Source: JAIKWW01 sp052169645 (lineage in GTDB: Bacteria; Bacillota; Clostridia; Peptostreptococcales; Anaerovoracaceae). From it: DNA of 64,000 nt. The notes beneath the pieces were generated by a model. It saw nothing but the letters and a program-made list of their open reading frames with translations, ran no database searches and was not told the origin of the DNA. The translations under genes were made by a program, and so were the position numbers. The stretch covers positions 1 to 64,000 of the forward strand of contig JBQNCA010000007.1 of the NCBI GenBank assembly GCA_052169645.1, given 5' to 3'. Below are positions 1 through 8,431 of the stretch, in pieces. Numbering within the stretch: position 1 is the stretch's first letter; every line of letters begins with the position of its first letter.

Positions 1-55
1 AACCTATGACCTCCTGCTTGTAAGGCAGATGCTCTCCCAGCTGAGCTAAGCGCCC
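1..55 (-). tRNA. tRNA-Val (TAC), 3' part cut by window edge
   Basis: Read on the minus strand, the sequence starts GGGCGCTTAGCTCAGC and has an anticodon arm TCTGC-CTTACAA-GCAGG, giving anticodon TAC (valine). The T arm and acceptor 3' strand lie beyond position 1, so the gene is incomplete here. It is the third tRNA of a minus-strand cluster that follows the promoter at 264-292. Confidence 0.93.
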
Positions 56-62
56 ATATAAA

Positions 63-139
63 TGGTGGACCATCAGGGACTTGAACCCCGGACCTGCCGG
101 TTATGAGCCGGATGCTCTAACCAACTGAGCTAATGGTCC
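63..139 (-). tRNA. tRNA with CAT anticodon (Met elongator or Ile2)
   Basis: A complete cloverleaf is visible. The acceptor GGACCAT pairs with ATGGTCC, followed by discriminator A and an encoded CCA. The anticodon loop is CTCATAA, so the anticodon is CAT. The sequence alone does not decide between elongator Met and the lysidine-modified Ile2 tRNA. The GGACC acceptor recalls Firmicutes Ile2 genes, but this is a weak argument. It is the middle gene of the cluster. Confidence 0.93.
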
Positions 140-145
140 ACAATA

Positions 146-222
146 TGGTCGGGGTGGCAGGATTTGAACCCGCGACCCACTGGTCCCAAACCAGTTGCGC
201 TACCAAGCTGCGCTACACCCCG
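146..222 (-). tRNA. tRNA-Pro (TGG)
   Basis: Acceptor CGGGGTG pairs with CACCCCG, followed by A and an encoded CCA. The anticodon arm is ACTGG-TTTGGGA-CCAGT, giving anticodon TGG (proline). It is the first gene of the minus-strand tRNA cluster. A second proline tRNA, with anticodon CGG, lies at 35920. Confidence 0.95.
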
Positions 223-263
223 AAGAATATTTAATTTTTATACTGTAATTTGTCGACTTTGAT

Positions 264-292
264 AGTTTAGCATTACTATTAATGTGTGTCAA
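264..292 (-). promoter_or_regulatory. Promoter of the tRNA cluster
   Basis: On the minus strand TTGACA (287-292) and TAAACT (264-269) are separated by 17 bases. This is a near-consensus sigma-70-type promoter about 35 bases ahead of the first tRNA. Confidence 0.7.
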
Positions 293-380
293 GCATTTTA
301 TACTTTATTTTTACCGCTTTCAAAATAAAATCAATGCTTTATCAATCGTCATGTTTAGTTTGAAATGCGTCCTCAGTGTA

Positions 381-417
381 AACCCGCATTCCTGCGCTTT
401 ACGCAGGAATGCGGGTT
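381..417 (-). terminator. Second hairpin of a double terminator
   Basis: A perfect 16-bp inverted repeat around a 5-base loop (arms AACCCGCATTCCTGCG and its complement). It follows the terminator at 421-454 in the direction of transcription of the 490-795 gene and has only a short T run, so it is probably a back-up terminator. Confidence 0.6.
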
Positions 418-420
418 AAA

Positions 421-454
421 AAAATGTTATGGCGGTTAACCGCCATAACATTTT
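421..454 (-). terminator. Intrinsic terminator of the 490-795 gene
   Basis: A perfect 15-bp stem with a 4-base loop (arm AAAATGTTATGGCGG) is followed on the minus strand by seven T residues. It lies about 35 bases past the stop codon of the small acidic protein gene. Confidence 0.85.
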
Positions 455-489
455 CAGTTCTAAAATAAATAAAATCCTGTGACTTTAAA

Positions 490-795
490 TTATTTACGTG
501 CAGGAACCGGAGCCGGATCTACCGCATCAACAACCTGCTTCATAAAAGAAACTCTTACATCGAAATCAGGATCTTCAAGAATTACATCCATCTCGGCAGG
601 AACTTTTTCTCCTACCTGATCTGCTATAGCTCTTACGATATACTCAAAGTGACCTCTGTCGCAGAGCTCAGCAGAGTTTCTCAACTCCTGAGCCTGGAAA
701 TAAGTCAGTCTGCCTGCCTTTTCGATAACAGCAATTACTTTTCCTGCCACCTCATCAACATCAGGATCAGGCACATTGTTCCAATAATCTCTCAT
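490..795 (-). CDS. Hypothetical acidic protein, 101 residues
   Basis: I do not recognise a family. The protein is 101 residues, strongly acidic, begins MRDYWNNVPDPD and ends in a proline/alanine-rich tail (DPAPVPARK). It has no signal peptide, membrane segment or cysteine pair, and looks soluble and mostly helical. The start is supported by GAAAGGA 11 bases upstream. It is a single-gene unit: its own promoter lies at 882-910, a leader hairpin at 841-864, and two consecutive terminators follow it. This tidy transcription unit argues that it is a real, possibly well-expressed gene. No function can be inferred. Confidence 0.8.
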   Translation of the reverse strand: MRDYWNNVPDPDVDEVAGKVIAVIEKAGRLTYFQAQELRNSAELCDRGHFEYIVRAIADQVGEKVPAEMDVILEDPDFDVRVSFMKQVVDAVDPAPVPARK

Positions 796-840
796 TTTAG
801 TTAATCCTTTCTTTTAATAAAATATTAAAATTGTATTCAT

Positions 841-864
841 CTGCAAAACATTATTGTGTTGCAG
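841..864 (-). promoter_or_regulatory. Leader hairpin ahead of the 490-795 gene
   Basis: CTGCAAAACA pairs with TGTGTTGCAG (one mismatch) around a 4-base loop. It sits in the transcribed leader between the promoter at 882-910 and the start codon. There is no T tract, so it is more likely a stability or translation element than a terminator. Confidence 0.45.
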
Positions 865-881
865 AATCTTCGTTTGGGTAT

Positions 882-910
882 AGATTATCATAACAATTAT
901 ATATTGTCAA
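882..910 (-). promoter_or_regulatory. Promoter of the 490-795 gene
   Basis: TTGACA (905-910) and TAATCT (882-887) on the minus strand, separated by 17 bases. The expected transcript start is near 875, giving a leader of about 80 bases. Confidence 0.7.
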
Positions 911-1088
911 TAAAAACACAGTCTATTACCCCGGTAAACCGAAATGAGTTTTCAATATTTGCTGTTTTTATAAACAGTTTCACTTGACTTGAAAATTCAG
1001 CGCAAATCGAAAGTTGATTTACTATGTATGAGGGTGCAAAGCGTGCCGCATATGCACGGAACCATCAGTGCGTATTATACGTTGATTT

Positions 1089-1904
1089 CTATTTATTTCT
1101 ATTTATAGGAACAGCTTTTATATTGCTCCCGACTGTTTCGGGATCGAAATTTACTATGCTTACAAATTTATCAACATCGAGAGCCGCTCCGCCCACCAGT
1201 GCTCCGTCAATATCGCTCATTGACATGAGCTCCTTAATATTTTCCGGAGTAACACTGCCGCCGTACTGTATAATAGTCAGATCCGCAATATCCTGTCCGT
1301 ATTTTTCTGCAATCACCTTGCGAATATGAGCAGCCATTTCATTCGCCTGCTCACTGCTTGCAGTTTTACCCGTGCCTATTGCCCAGACAGGCTCATATGC
1401 TATAACCGTTCTCAACATTTCAGCTCCCGTCACATTTTCCAAAGAAGCTGTCAGCATATTTGCAACAATCTCTTTATGCTTGCCCGACTCACGCTCCTGC
1501 AAGCTTTCACCCACACACAGTATGGGACGAATATCATAAGCTATGGCGGCTTTTACTTTTTTTGAACAGGCTTCATTCATCTCATTAAAATACTGTCTTC
1601 GCTCTGAATGACCTATTATACAACATTCTATTCCCATATCTTTAAGCATTGCAGGTGAAATTTCTCCTGTAAATGCTCCGTTCGTTTCAAAATGCATATT
1701 CTGTGCTCCCACTTTTATATTTCGGAGCATGAATATAACCTTGAGTGCCGCCATATGTATATACGGCGTACATACTGCCACATCTACCTTATTTAAATCC
1801 ACCTTTGCTTTCTTTATTTTTTCCACGAGAGCTTCTCCATATATGGAAGCCTCCTCCACAAGCTTGTTCATCTTCCAGTTCGCTGCAATAAACGGTTTTC
1901 TCAT
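1089..1904 (-). CDS. tpiA: Triose-phosphate isomerase
   Basis: Interconverts dihydroxyacetone phosphate and glyceraldehyde 3-phosphate in cytosolic glycolysis. The TIM-barrel landmarks are all present: ANWKMN with catalytic Lys11, GHSERR with His99, and AYEPVWAIGTG with Glu171, plus the phosphate-binding QYGGSV loop. At 271 residues it exceeds the usual length of about 250. The extra is a roughly 20-residue C-terminal tail ending AVPINRNK. An AGGAGG site lies about 13 bases ahead of the start. It is the last gene of the gap-pgk-tpiA series, 29 bases after pgk. Confidence 0.97.
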   Translation of the reverse strand: MRKPFIAANWKMNKLVEEASIYGEALVEKIKKAKVDLNKVDVAVCTPYIHMAALKVIFMLRNIKVGAQNMHFETNGAFTGEISPAMLKDMGIECCIIGHSERRQYFNEMNEACSKKVKAAIAYDIRPILCVGESLQERESGKHKEIVANMLTASLENVTGAEMLRTVIAYEPVWAIGTGKTASSEQANEMAAHIRKVIAEKYGQDIADLTIIQYGGSVTPENIKELMSMSDIDGALVGGAALDVDKFVSIVNFDPETVGSNIKAVPINRNK

Positions 1905-1933
1905 AACTGCTGTTCTTCCTCCTGTATACTATT

Positions 1934-3121
1934 TTACTTGTCCTGAAGGCAGTCGACACCCGGAAGTAGCTTTCCCTCTAAAAATTCCAATGATGCTCCG
2001 CCTCCTGTTGAAATATGTGAAATCCCTGCTTCCAAACCGAATTTCCTGACCGCTGCGGCGCTGTCTCCGCCTCCTACAACAGTGACTCCCGCGCATGTAT
2101 TCATAGCCTCCGCCACAGCCCTTGTTCCTGCTGAAAAGTTATCCATTTCAAATACACCCATAGGTCCGTTCCAAACAACCGTAGCCGAGTTTTTTATCGC
2201 TTCGGCATATACTTTTCGGGTTTTCTCTCCTATATCCAAGCCCATCATATCTTCAGGAATAGCATCAACATTACATGTCTTTGTTTCTGAATCATTTTTA
2301 AATTCATATGCACAGACCTCATCTATAGGAAGCATAAATTCAACACCCTTTTCAGCTGCTTTTTTCATAAGCTCCAGTGTGACTGGGATGCAGTCTTCTT
2401 CAAGGAGTGATGTGCCGATTTCATAACCCTGAGCCTTTATAAAAGTAAATGCCATCCCTCCGCCTATTATTATTCTGTCAACCTTATCCAACAGATTTTC
2501 TATCAACGGAATCTTGTCCTTAACCTTTGCCCCTCCGAGCACTGCCGTAAAAGGATGCTCCGGGGCTTCCAACAGTTCTCCGAAGAAATGAAGCTCTTTT
2601 TCCATAAGAAACCCGCTGACCGCAGGCAGATATTTCGCTATTCCCGCCGTTGAACTGTGTGCTCTGTGTGCAGTACCGAAAGCATCATTTACATATATGT
2701 CCGCCAGAGATGCAAGCTTCTTGGAAAATTCATCATCATTCTTTGTTTCTTCTTCACGAAAGCGTAAATTTTCCATCAGCATGATTTCTCCTTGCTTAAG
2801 CTTTTCCGCCCGAGCCTTTGTTTTTTCACCTGTAACCTCAGGCTCGCTTACAAAGGTTACAGGCTTTTTCAATATTTCGGAAAGGCGCTTCGCCACAATT
2901 TGAAGAGAGTATTTCATATCGGCTTTTCCTTTAGGCCGTCCCATATGAGATGCAAGTATAATCTTTGCTCCATTATCAATTAAATACTCTATAGTAGGAA
3001 CCGCTCCCAATATTCTCCTGTCGTCGGTTATATTTCCCGATTCATCCACAGGTACATTGAAATCACATCTTACAAAAACCCTTTTGCCGTTAACCTCTAT
3101 ATCTCTGACAGTTTTTTTCAT
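1934..3121 (-). CDS. pgk: Phosphoglycerate kinase
   Basis: Transfers phosphate from 1,3-bisphosphoglycerate to ADP in the cytosol. At 395 residues it has the normal bacterial length. Visible landmarks are RCDFNVP (substrate-binding Arg and Asp), SHMGRPKG, GGAKVKDKI, WNGPMGVFE and the C-terminal GGGDSAAA/TGGGASLEFLEG nucleotide-domain motifs. An AGAGAGG site precedes the ATG. It sits between gap (33 bases upstream) and tpiA (29 bases downstream) and is surely co-transcribed with both. Confidence 0.98.
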   Translation of the reverse strand: MKKTVRDIEVNGKRVFVRCDFNVPVDESGNITDDRRILGAVPTIEYLIDNGAKIILASHMGRPKGKADMKYSLQIVAKRLSEILKKPVTFVSEPEVTGEKTKARAEKLKQGEIMLMENLRFREEETKNDDEFSKKLASLADIYVNDAFGTAHRAHSSTAGIAKYLPAVSGFLMEKELHFFGELLEAPEHPFTAVLGGAKVKDKIPLIENLLDKVDRIIIGGGMAFTFIKAQGYEIGTSLLEEDCIPVTLELMKKAAEKGVEFMLPIDEVCAYEFKNDSETKTCNVDAIPEDMMGLDIGEKTRKVYAEAIKNSATVVWNGPMGVFEMDNFSAGTRAVAEAMNTCAGVTVVGGGDSAAAVRKFGLEAGISHISTGGGASLEFLEGKLLPGVDCLQDK

Positions 3122-3154
3122 TTAATAACCTCTCTTGCATAAACAAAAACAAAT

Positions 3155-4165
3155 TTAAAAGCTTTTCTTTTCTATCAACATATCTATCAAATCGCATACC
3201 CTGCGGGCATAACCCCATTCATTATCATACCATGCCACCACTCGCAGCATTCTGCCGTCCACAACTATAGTGGACAGAGCATCTATCACACAGGTATTTT
3301 CTTCTCCTCTGAAATCGGTGGAAACCAAAGGTTCATCGGTATATCCCATGATGCCTTTTAATGCTCCCTCACTTTTTTCCTTCAACATGGCATTGATTTC
3401 CTCTGCCGTTACATCTTTTTCAAGGTCAAATACCACATCCGCCAAAGAAACCGCATCTACTGGAACTCGAATTGCCGCACCTTCAAGCCTGCCCTTTAAA
3501 TGAGGAAGCACTATGCCTATAGCTCTCGCCGCACCTGTACTTGTAGGAATCATAGATACAGCCGCCGCTCTCGCACGTCTCAAGTCCTTGTGAGGTTTAT
3601 CCAACAGAAGCTGATTATTTGTATATGCATGTACGGTTGTAACGATACCGTGAGATATTCCATATTCATCATCTATAACCTTTGCAAATAAAGAAGTACA
3701 GTTTGTCGTACATGATGCCATAGAAAGAATAAAATGCTTATCCTTATCATATATTTCGTCATTTGCACCTATGACTATCATAGCATCTGCGTCAGATACG
3801 GGAGCACCTATTATTACACGTTTGGCTCCCGCATTAATATGCATTTGACCGCCTTCACGACTTGCAAATTTACCGGTGGATTCAATTACTGCATCTATAT
3901 TCAAAGCTTCCCACGGAAGCTTTTCGGGATTCGGTTCTGAAAAAACTTCTATACGGCATCCGTCTACAATAATCGCATGCTCCTCCTCTTTTACATCTGC
4001 ATCAAATCTTCCATAGCAGCTGTCATATTTGAGAAGATGTGCCATCGTATGAACTTCCGTCAAATCATTTATTGCTACAATCTGAAACGGAACATTTCTT
4101 CTGTGCGCAATCTTTAAAAAATTTCTTCCTATTCTTCCAAAGCCGTTTATTGCAACTCTTACCAT
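3155..4165 (-). CDS. gap: Glyceraldehyde-3-phosphate dehydrogenase, type I
   Basis: Oxidises glyceraldehyde 3-phosphate to 1,3-bisphosphoglycerate with NAD+. The Rossmann motif INGFGRIGRN begins at the start, the catalytic motif SCTTNC contains Cys152, and TVHAYT contains His179. Asp34 in AINDLT favours NAD+ over NADP+. The open frame extends 10 codons further (to 4195), but the ATG at 4165 begins the conserved MVRVAINGFG and has AGAGG upstream, so it is preferred. The protein is about 336 residues. The gene follows rpoN by about 40 bases. The CggR repressor gene that often stands at this point in Firmicutes is absent. Confidence 0.96.
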   Translation of the reverse strand: MVRVAINGFGRIGRNFLKIAHRRNVPFQIVAINDLTEVHTMAHLLKYDSCYGRFDADVKEEEHAIIVDGCRIEVFSEPNPEKLPWEALNIDAVIESTGKFASREGGQMHINAGAKRVIIGAPVSDADAMIVIGANDEIYDKDKHFILSMASCTTNCTSLFAKVIDDEYGISHGIVTTVHAYTNNQLLLDKPHKDLRRARAAAVSMIPTSTGAARAIGIVLPHLKGRLEGAAIRVPVDAVSLADVVFDLEKDVTAEEINAMLKEKSEGALKGIMGYTDEPLVSTDFRGEENTCVIDALSTIVVDGRMLRVVAWYDNEWGYARRVCDLIDMLIEKKSF

Positions 4166-4206
4166 ATAGCCTATACCTCTTTTCTCTATCTGCAATATTT
4201 GTTGAT

Positions 4207-5670
4207 TTATTTTACTCTACGACGTAATGATGATGAAGGAATACCCATCTCTTCACGATATTTTGTTACGGTTCTACGTGAAATTTCAACACCTGTGAGC
4301 GTTATAGCCTCGGCTATGGAACGATCGCTCAGCGGAGTGCTCCTATCCTCTTTATCTACAATATTTTTTATCAGGTTTTTCAAAGCCTCCGATGATGCTG
4401 TCGCACCGTTTACCCCTGAGAATCTACCCGTTCCGGAGAAAAAATATTTCAGTTCGAAAACTCCCTGTATACATTGCAAATATTTTCCGTTAACAGCTCT
4501 GCTCACTGTGGATTCATGGACCCCCACAGCTTCTGCAATATCCTTCATATTTAAAGGCTTCAGTGCAGATTTCCCGTGAATAAAAAATTCCTTCTGCTCA
4601 TCCGCTATAGCCTTCGATACTTTCAAAATCGTATTATTTCTCTGCTCTATACTTCGAATAAGCCATTTTGCGGAATTAAAACGAGCAGATAAAAAATCCG
4701 CCACAGTGGAATTCTTATCCTGTCCCTTCAATATATCACTATATTCCTGACGAATGGAGATTTTCGGCAACGCCCTCTTATTCATGGAGACTATAAGATT
4801 TCCATCTCTATTCTCCACTTCTACATCAGGAATTATAAATCGAGTTTTCTCATATGAATTAAACATCCTGCCGGGTTTAGGTTCAAGCGACCTGAGCAAA
4901 TTTAAGCGCTCATCCGCCTCATCAATTCCTATACCTATATCCGATGCTATGCGAGAAATATTGTTTGTTGCAATATTTTCAAGATGTTCACCAATTATTT
5001 TCTGCATTACTGCATCATATCTGTCTATCCGTTCAAGCTGCAGCTTAAGACATTCCTTAATATCAGCCGCCCCTATACCCGGAGGGTCGAAAGTATGTAT
5101 CAAATTTAAAGCGGTTTTAATCTCATCTGTTGAAACATTCAGTTCTCTCGCTATCTCATTCTCACTCTGAGTCAGGTAACCTCTTTCATCCAAGGTTTGC
5201 AGAATATATGACGCTATTGCCTTTGTAATATATTTTGCATCGCAAAGATCTATCTGCTCCATGATGCTTTCTTCAAGAGAGACATTGCCGTACATGCTGT
5301 ACTCGTAACGATCGGTATAATTATCCTGCAGGTCTATGGTATATGAACCGTATGATTCGAATGTATGGCTGTTCATACTTTCGGAAAAATCATACCAATC
5401 TGCAGCATCCCAATCGTCAGGATTTACACTGTCGAAGCAATGATCCCTGTCCGCAGCAATGCTGTAATCTTCTTCATCTGAAATTTCCTGTAAATATATA
5501 TCTCTGCTTTCCAGATCTATTACAGGATTTTCTTCAGCTGTTTCAGATATAAAATCAAGGAGATCATTGGTGCTGAATTGAAGAATATTCAACGACTGAA
5601 TCATCTCAGGTGTAAGCGTAAGCTTCTGCGACTGTTCTATATTTATATGCTGTCCGAAAAAAATATTCAT
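4207..5670 (-). CDS. rpoN: RNA polymerase sigma-54 factor
   Basis: An alternative sigma factor that directs polymerase to -24/-12 promoters and needs an AAA+ activator to open DNA. Its 487 residues show the three expected parts. These are a Gln/Leu-rich N-terminus (QSQKLTLTPEMIQSLNILQ), a core-binding domain followed by a helix-turn-helix (DIAEAVGVHESTVSRAV), and the C-terminal RpoN box SRRTVTKYRE at about residues 464-473. Start supported by AGGAAAGG. It lies 65 bases after trmL and about 40 before gap. No sigma-54 activator gene occurs in this window, so its targets cannot be named. Position next to gap matches Clostridium species. Confidence 0.97.
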   Translation of the reverse strand: MNIFFGQHINIEQSQKLTLTPEMIQSLNILQFSTNDLLDFISETAEENPVIDLESRDIYLQEISDEEDYSIAADRDHCFDSVNPDDWDAADWYDFSESMNSHTFESYGSYTIDLQDNYTDRYEYSMYGNVSLEESIMEQIDLCDAKYITKAIASYILQTLDERGYLTQSENEIARELNVSTDEIKTALNLIHTFDPPGIGAADIKECLKLQLERIDRYDAVMQKIIGEHLENIATNNISRIASDIGIGIDEADERLNLLRSLEPKPGRMFNSYEKTRFIIPDVEVENRDGNLIVSMNKRALPKISIRQEYSDILKGQDKNSTVADFLSARFNSAKWLIRSIEQRNNTILKVSKAIADEQKEFFIHGKSALKPLNMKDIAEAVGVHESTVSRAVNGKYLQCIQGVFELKYFFSGTGRFSGVNGATASSEALKNLIKNIVDKEDRSTPLSDRSIAEAITLTGVEISRRTVTKYREEMGIPSSSLRRRVK

Positions 5671-5735
5671 AAGCCTTTCCTCATGATTATAAACGGGCTT
5701 GTGATAGCTTATATTTTTAATATTTGATAGCTCGA

Positions 5736-6218
5736 CTACAGCAACCCGGGGAAATTATGCTGACGTAAAGCTTCGTAAAGAACAACAGCTACAGAATTTG
5801 AAAGGTTTAAGGATCTCAAATCGGGATTATCGCCCATCGGAACACGTATCGCAGTATCAGGATGCTCCGATATAAACCGTTTGGGCAATCCTGCAGTCTC
5901 TCTGCCGAAAATTATAAATGAGTTCGGTTCATATTCAACATCGCTGTAACATATATTTCCATGAGTGGTCGCCAAATAGAGCTTTTGTTCTCCGTATTTT
6001 TCTAAGAATTTATTTAGATTTTCATGAATTTCCAAATTGAGATATTTCCAGTAATCAAGTCCTGCACGTTTGAGCTGCCTGTCGTCTATGGAAAATCCCA
6101 AAGGCTTTACTAAATGCAATTTCATACCGGTTATCGCACAGGTGCGGGCAATATTTCCGGTATTAGGCGGAATTTCAGGTTCAACAAGAACTATATTAAA
6201 TAAAAAATCTTCTTCCAT
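5736..6218 (-). CDS. trmL: tRNA (cytidine(34)-2'-O)-methyltransferase
   Basis: A SPOUT-superfamily methyltransferase expected to methylate the wobble-base ribose of leucine tRNAs with S-adenosylmethionine. About 160 residues, the family length. Visible motifs are VEPEIPPNTGNIARTC near the N-terminus, IIFGRETAGLP, and the knot motif IRVPMGDNPDLRSLNLSNSVA. Two starts are possible. The ATG at 6230 has no ribosome site, while the ATG at 6218 has GGAAAG four bases upstream and gives MEEDFLFNIV, so it is chosen. It heads the series trmL-rpoN-gap and is divergent from the SEC-C gene. Confidence 0.93.
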   Translation of the reverse strand: MEEDFLFNIVLVEPEIPPNTGNIARTCAITGMKLHLVKPLGFSIDDRQLKRAGLDYWKYLNLEIHENLNKFLEKYGEQKLYLATTHGNICYSDVEYEPNSFIIFGRETAGLPKRFISEHPDTAIRVPMGDNPDLRSLNLSNSVAVVLYEALRQHNFPGLL

Positions 6219-6411
6219 ATTACTTTCCATAAATAATTCACATCTACGTTAATTAATAAACAAAGCGATGACAAGTATTGTTTTATTATATTATAAATCA
6301 TTTAAACGAATTTTAAGCATTTTTTATGCCAAAATATTTTTTATTTAAAAATTATTTGATTTTTAAGAAATAAATATTGAAATCAAGGGAAAATAAGTGC
6401 TTATCAATAGG

Positions 6412-6440
6412 CTGACATTATGAACGGCACATGTTATAAT
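6412..6440 (+). promoter_or_regulatory. Promoter of the SEC-C protein gene
   Basis: CTGACA (6412-6417), a 17-base spacer and TATAAT (6435-6440). Expected transcript start about 6447, roughly 70 bases ahead of the gene. Confidence 0.75.
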
Positions 6441-6516
6441 AGTGCTCGTCAAAAATATTATATAAGATTCGATGATTATCGGCATCTTATATGACAAGAT
6501 TACAAGGAGAAGAAAA

Positions 6517-7017
6517 ATGTCGCTATTTCAAGAATGGGTTGACCTGTACGAAGGACAGAATGATAACACCTTTCGCAAGTTCTGGGAGGATTATTCCGAA
6601 GCGGAAAAAACAATATACACACATATACTCAAAGATCATAAAACTGCCATGAGCGGCACGGTAGATGAGCTTTCAGAAAAGCTGAATGTAGATAAAGTTC
6701 TTTTTGCAGGATTTTTAGACGGTATCAACAGCAGTCTAAATCAGAAGCTTGATTTGGAAAATCTGTCCGGAGATACAAAATTCACACTGGATATAGATTT
6801 TGAAAAATTATATTTCAATATGCTCGATGCTAATGCTGAGCACCTTTATACAATATCGGAATGGGATAATGTGCTCAGTGAAGAAAAACGAGCCGCTATT
6901 ACAAAGGAATATAAACGTTCAAAGACTGTTGTAAAGGGCGAAAAAACAGGCCGCAACGATCCGTGTCCCTGCGGCAGCGGCAAAAAATATAAAAAATGCT
7001 GCGGAAAAGCGGTATAA
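6517..7017 (+). CDS. SEC-C motif-containing protein
   Basis: About 166 residues. The C-terminus carries the zinc-binding SEC-C motif ([17 protein letters not shown]), known from SecA and many small bacterial proteins, where it binds metal and often a ribosomal or protein partner. The N-terminal 130 residues are acidic and helical with no motif I can name. The frame opens at 6472, but the ATG at 6517 has AAGGAG upstream and begins MSLFQEW, so it is preferred. It is a single-gene unit with its own promoter (6412) and a terminator (7073). The biological role is unknown. Confidence 0.9.
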   Translation: MSLFQEWVDLYEGQNDNTFRKFWEDYSEAEKTIYTHILKDHKTAMSGTVDELSEKLNVDKVLFAGFLDGINSSLNQKLDLENLSGDTKFTLDIDFEKLYFNMLDANAEHLYTISEWDNVLSEEKRAAITKEYKRSKTVVKGEKTGRNDPCPCGSGKKYKKCCGKAV

Positions 7018-7072
7018 TCTTTTTGTCGTGGGATTCCCCGTCATTACCGCATACACTTATTTTATTGCGTAT

Positions 7073-7106
7073 AAATGCAGGCATTGCAGCTGCAATGCCT
7101 GCATTT
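7073..7106. terminator. Bidirectional terminator
   Basis: A perfect 34-base palindrome, arms AAATGCAGGCATTGCAG and its complement, lies between the plus-strand SEC-C gene and the minus-strand HlyD-type gene, whose stop codon almost touches it. T-rich sequence follows on both strands. Confidence 0.8.
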
Positions 7107-7107
7107 C

Positions 7108-8430
7108 TTATTTCTTTATCACCTCCGCACCCTCGTGCAGACCTTCCGTATCAACTTTATTTATAACCTCAGTACCTTCCTTCAATCCCGATTTTATAAC
7201 AGTATCGGAGGATGACTGATAGTCCACCTCTATCTTTTGTTTAAAAGCTTTACCGTCTTTTATCAAATAAACGAAGTATTCGCCCTCATCTTTAAATACT
7301 GCACTTGAAGGAACCACCGTACTTTTATCGGAGTGAAAAACATTAAATTTCATATTTACACCGTATCCGTCCTTGCCGGACAGATTTTGTCCGGCATCCA
7401 TTGCAACCTTGACATGAACTCTGTATTCATTCAATCCCAGTGCAGATGTCCCTTGGGTGGCATAATCATAAATTTCGGAAATTTTTCCTGTATATTTTTC
7501 ATCCGAGCCTCTCAGCGTCAGGGTTACTTCTACGGCATCACCGACCTTGAGATAAGGAGCTGCCGTAGTTAAAACGTCAGCCTCCGCTTCAACAACTTCT
7601 CCCATTCCTGCAGCCGATGTTATAGTTGCAGCCGCCTGACCCGCCTGTATACTTGTCATCTCCTTTACCGGCAAGGCGGTTATTATTCCTGACTGCTGTG
7701 CTCTAACCACACATTTGCCGATCTGAGTATTTATATGTGAAATCGTGGAACGCCCGGCATCTATCTGAGCCTGAAGCTGATCCTCTTCACCTCTAAAAAA
7801 TTCCTTATCTATATTGTTTCCGCTCATACCCGAGTTTTTGAATCTGTTTAAAGCCGATTCATAGCTTATCTTTATCCTTTCATACGAAGCACTTGCAGCA
7901 TCGAATGCAGCCTTTTTCGATTCCAGCTCCAATTCAGGCATAGTTCCTGCCGCATATAATTTCTGTGCCGCATCATAGTTTATCTTTGCGGAGCTCATTG
8001 CACTTTCCGCTGCATCGAGCTGTTCTTTTAAATCATCTATATATCCGCTCGGTGCGGTGGCAAGCACCTGCCCTGCACGGCTCTTGGAAATCTGAGCTTC
8101 ATATCCTGCCAGTTCACTTTCCGTCATGCTCTTCTGATAATCAAAATCGCTGCTGTCTATTCGAAACAGGACATCGCCTGCATTGACCTTCTGATTCATT
8201 TCTACATCAACGGACAAAATTTTTCCCGAAACCTCCGACATAATAAGCGTGTTGTCTCCGGAGCCTAAGGTTCCGTTTTCTATATAGGTGTCCGTAACCG
8301 CCTTTATTTCCGCTTTCGTAACTTCTACAGGCAGACTTTCTCCGTTCTTTTTATTGATAAATGCAAATACAGCTGTCACCGCCAATACTGCTGAAATTAT
8401 AATTATCAGGAGCTTTTTTTTACTTTTCAT
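7108..8430 (-). CDS. HlyD/MacA-type efflux adaptor protein
   Basis: Membrane-fusion-type adaptor of an ABC exporter. The 440 residues begin with a basic patch and one membrane helix (KKLLIIIISAVLAVTAVFAF). A lipoyl-like half motif (GKILSVDVEMNQKVNAGDVLFRID), a long coiled-coil hairpin at about 100-215, the second lipoyl half, a beta-barrel domain and a C-terminal domain follow. In Gram-positive cells such adaptors sit outside the membrane, anchored by the N-terminal helix. It is the last gene of an operon with the FtsX-type permease (one base upstream) and the ATPase. Substrate unknown: an antimicrobial peptide or a small lipophilic compound are both possible. Confidence 0.92.
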   Translation of the reverse strand: MKSKKKLLIIIISAVLAVTAVFAFINKKNGESLPVEVTKAEIKAVTDTYIENGTLGSGDNTLIMSEVSGKILSVDVEMNQKVNAGDVLFRIDSSDFDYQKSMTESELAGYEAQISKSRAGQVLATAPSGYIDDLKEQLDAAESAMSSAKINYDAAQKLYAAGTMPELELESKKAAFDAASASYERIKISYESALNRFKNSGMSGNNIDKEFFRGEEDQLQAQIDAGRSTISHINTQIGKCVVRAQQSGIITALPVKEMTSIQAGQAAATITSAAGMGEVVEAEADVLTTAAPYLKVGDAVEVTLTLRGSDEKYTGKISEIYDYATQGTSALGLNEYRVHVKVAMDAGQNLSGKDGYGVNMKFNVFHSDKSTVVPSSAVFKDEGEYFVYLIKDGKAFKQKIEVDYQSSSDTVIKSGLKEGTEVINKVDTEGLHEGAEVIKK

Positions 8431-8431
8431 A

